A stretch of 64,000 bases of DNA, from NCBI GenBank assembly GCA_003255065.1, contig QAOA01008121.1:1-64000 (forward strand), given 5' to 3'. Origin of the DNA: Cercis canadensis. Taxonomy: Eukaryota; Streptophyta; Magnoliopsida; Fabales; Fabaceae. Below the pieces are notes generated by a model. That model was not told the origin of the DNA. It saw nothing but the letters and a program-made list of their open reading frames with translations, and ran no database searches. A program made the translations under genes and the position numbers. This document shows, one piece after another, positions 61,461-64,000 of the stretch. Position 1 is the stretch's first letter, and each line of letters starts with the position of its first letter.

Positions 61461-63825
61461 TCATGAGAGTTTGGTACAGAAAAGCTGCAATGACTTCTCA
61501 CTTAAACAACCAAGTAACCCATGGCTCAATGTAGGTGAGTACTTTACATCACGCACATGATCTGGTGATTTAAACCGCTGAATAACTCTAAAAGATGGCA
61601 ACTCTTGCAAGACCAATTCGCATGTAACTTCATCTTCAGATGCAAACAATCTGCTCTGATTCTCTGCATCTATAATTACAGATTTTGGAAGTCGAATGTT
61701 ATTTACATTGGCACATGAGGAACCCACCTTTTGAAAACAATTGCCCACTCTCTTGAAAGAGACATGGGAGCCCTGTACTCCTACTCCTTGTCCATGAGAA
61801 GGAGTGAGTGACGGTTGTGAAAGAGGCACATCCAGAGACACGTCAAATTTGGGACGGTAGGAAATGACAATGTCATCACTGCTAGGGCAACTGGCAAGAG
61901 ATATACAAACTCCTTGATTATCTGTTTCAGGAACCAGAAATGGCCTTCATAGAAGAAAAAGAAAAGAAATCCATTAGGAGAGTTCATTAGAGGAATGAAA
62001 ACAGAGCATGACAAAAATTCCACATTATTGCTTTCATCACTGCAGAGGCACACTGAAAAAGCCCATCATTTACCATCTCATATCAGCACTAACTGATAAC
62101 TTAAGTAACACATATTTCCAAAACGCAAAAGAAACAACATGACACTCCAAAAAGTCTGAAATCAAATCCAATTAATATAACTCACAAGAAAATGCTACAC
62201 TATCATACAAAGTAGAAAACAACAGAAAAACCAAAAAGGAGCATAAAGATAATGAAGGTGCAAAGATGGACCAAAAATAGAAAAAAACTGCCAATTTTCT
62301 AATTTCAGAAAAAAACTTCATGAACGTTTCTAATTTTACGCGTGTGAGCAACCAACACACAAGCCCCAGCGGCTCCAGTATTACACATACAAAAACAAAA
62401 AGAGATATCAAATTAATAAAGACCCCTTCAAAAAACACATGATTTAGATGCCCATCAAAATTGAACAACTACAATTTTTACTGGACTGTGTCAACCGGGC
62501 AAAGTTGAGCATGATATTATTAATAATAAAAACAGAAAACAAGACTGATATCCATATAATTTGAAATGCCTACCCTTCTTCAGCACCAATGTTCCATTGA
62601 CACAGTCCAACGGCAGAAGCAGATAGGATGGTTCTAAGACCAGAAGGAAGACTTGAATCTTGTACAAGAGATAATACAGTATGAACAGGGTTGCTAGCAA
62701 ACCCATTTAGAAATTTCAAGGGCCCTGCAGTTTGTCGCATATCAAATACATAGACAGAACCATTCTGCAGGAAAGGTATTCAAAGATTAGTAAATACAGC
62801 TCTTACAGCCACTCAATACAAAATTAAGCTGCTGACCTGTAGTCCAGCATATATGTAATGTGAACTATTGAGATCCCAGGAGCAAGACCAAGCAGGAGCC
62901 TACAAATAAAATGCCAGTAAGGTGAAAACTCCAAAGAAGAGTAATAAACTGGAATTTTAGAGATTGCAAAGTTTAAGTAATAATAATGTTAGTACAGCTA
63001 CTGGAACTTCTACCTGTAGATCATAAGTTACAACAAGATTGTTGCTCTCCATGCTGTAACAAAATGAACTTCATCAATAATTGAATTTTTTTTTATTATC
63101 TCAAAAAAATTCATTAATACTTAATGTGGCCCTACCTGAACACTGATAATTTCTTCCCCACTGAAGCACAAAGTGCCAGGCTACTACTAGAAGGAGAAAT
63201 GTGCAGATCTCTAATACAATTGGTAGTGGGAGGCAGTATGATATCCTCCCTCTCATGTGGAGATAATAAGCTCATCTGCAAAGGCAGATTCCCAGAGAAA
63301 GTTTAAAGACAAGTCCCACATATGAAAATGTATAAAGAGATACCAAATCCATAAATGTATAAAAACAAACGCATACACACACACAAGATATTTCAAAGTT
63401 GACAAATCTTACTTTAGTGAGCAAGCCTCCCCCACCTATGCATCTTGGCCTTTGTGCAATTAATAAGATTTGATTAGCTGCATCTACATCAAATACACGT
63501 GCACCCTCCAGCTGAAACATTTTCTACAGAGTTTGAAACAACTAAGTAAATATGATGCAGGTTAACAGAAGAACTGGGAGAGACCAGATTCAAATTCCAC
63601 AAAGACACACACAGACAAGCTCACAACTAAAGCATAACAAAATTTCATAGGGGAAGACGCTTCTTATATTTTGGACATGTGTTAGGTTACTTTTCCCCTT
63701 TATGGGGGTGAGAGTACATGGGGCTGCAGGAGAGATTAGAGAGAGTAATGAGTGATGATGCCTTACCTGCAATTCAAAATTGCAACAAGATCCTTGTTCG
63801 TAAAACTTTGAACCAAAGTTGTGTT
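61461..63825 (-). CDS. RFWD3: RFWD3-type E3 ubiquitin ligase, C-terminal part
   Basis: Seven exons with matching phases: 63825-63767, 63523-63413, 63275-63136, 63053-63014, 62899-62837, 62764-62574 and 61944-61461 (stop at 61461). They encode the WD40 end of the protein. Recognisable stretches are ARVFDVDAANQILLIAQR, LTK then MSLLSPHEREDIILPPTTN, SNNLVVTYDLQ, WSCSWDLNSSHYIYAGLQNG, VYVFDMRQT and the final LLGCLSEKSLQLFCTKLS. In animals RFWD3 ubiquitinates RPA and RAD51 during DNA crosslink repair in the nucleus; a similar role in plants is expected but not shown here. The RING domain and 5' exons lie beyond the right edge. No lesion seen. Confidence 0.88.
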
Positions 63826-64000
63826 CTACAAGATATATTGTATGAAGTCAATATGTTCCAAACCAAATGTCCGTAAGAAACAAAAAATTATGGTTGAATT
63901 GTTGATCTAAACAAGAATTTAAGTAAGGAAGGAAAAAAAATATAGTGAAATAAGATGAGAATCTTCATGAGGTGAAGATCCTTCATCTGAAATAATGATT

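Overview
This is nuclear DNA of a eudicot plant. It is AT-rich, genes have introns with GT..AG borders, there is an intron-containing tRNA-Tyr gene, and the sequence is full of plant DNA transposons. I cannot name the species. Most gene content is a tandem cluster of family 1 UDP-glycosyltransferases of the UGT87A type, all on the minus strand. Five have complete two-exon reading frames (8.3-10.8, 12.8-15.2, 38.9-41.6, 44.6-46.6 and 47.3-49.9 kb). At least three more are broken or fragmentary (about 7.1, 15.6-16.0 and 54.0-54.9 kb). Sequence type alternates along the cluster, which suggests repeated duplication of a two-gene unit.

The cluster is split by an 18-kb insertion (17022-35045). It consists of two copies, about 97% alike by eye, of one MULE (Mutator-like) transposon placed tail to tail, forming a palindrome with arms of about 8.7 kb and a 593-base centre. 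Each copy carries two convergent genes: a MURA-type transposase, and a Plant Mobile Domain (PMD/MAIN-like) gene where MuDR has mudrB. All four genes contain premature stops, and every stop is explained by C-to-T or G-to-A changes. The layout resembles maize Mu killer, an inverted MuDR derivative whose hairpin RNA silences MuDR; whether this locus acts that way is inference.

The right half contains three further DNA transposons that carry host-gene fragments. A hAT-type element (35945-37578) holds part of geranylgeranyl diphosphate synthase. A Pack-MULE (41654-42474), 73 bases upstream of a UGT start codon, holds pieces of plastid glucose-6-phosphate isomerase. A PIF/Harbinger-like element (52206-53255) holds a fragment that may come from a Vma12-type V-ATPase assembly factor. 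Several MITEs and a foldback element fill the rest.

The window ends with a tRNA-Tyr gene (60497-60587) and the C-terminal WD40 exons of an RFWD3-type E3 ubiquitin ligase (61461-63825, minus strand), whose 5' part is off the right edge. Seven isolated single N bases occur. Five separate near-identical copies of the flanking sequence and look like contig ends joined without merging, so local duplications there should not be read as biology. A 373-base N gap lies at 57684-58056.
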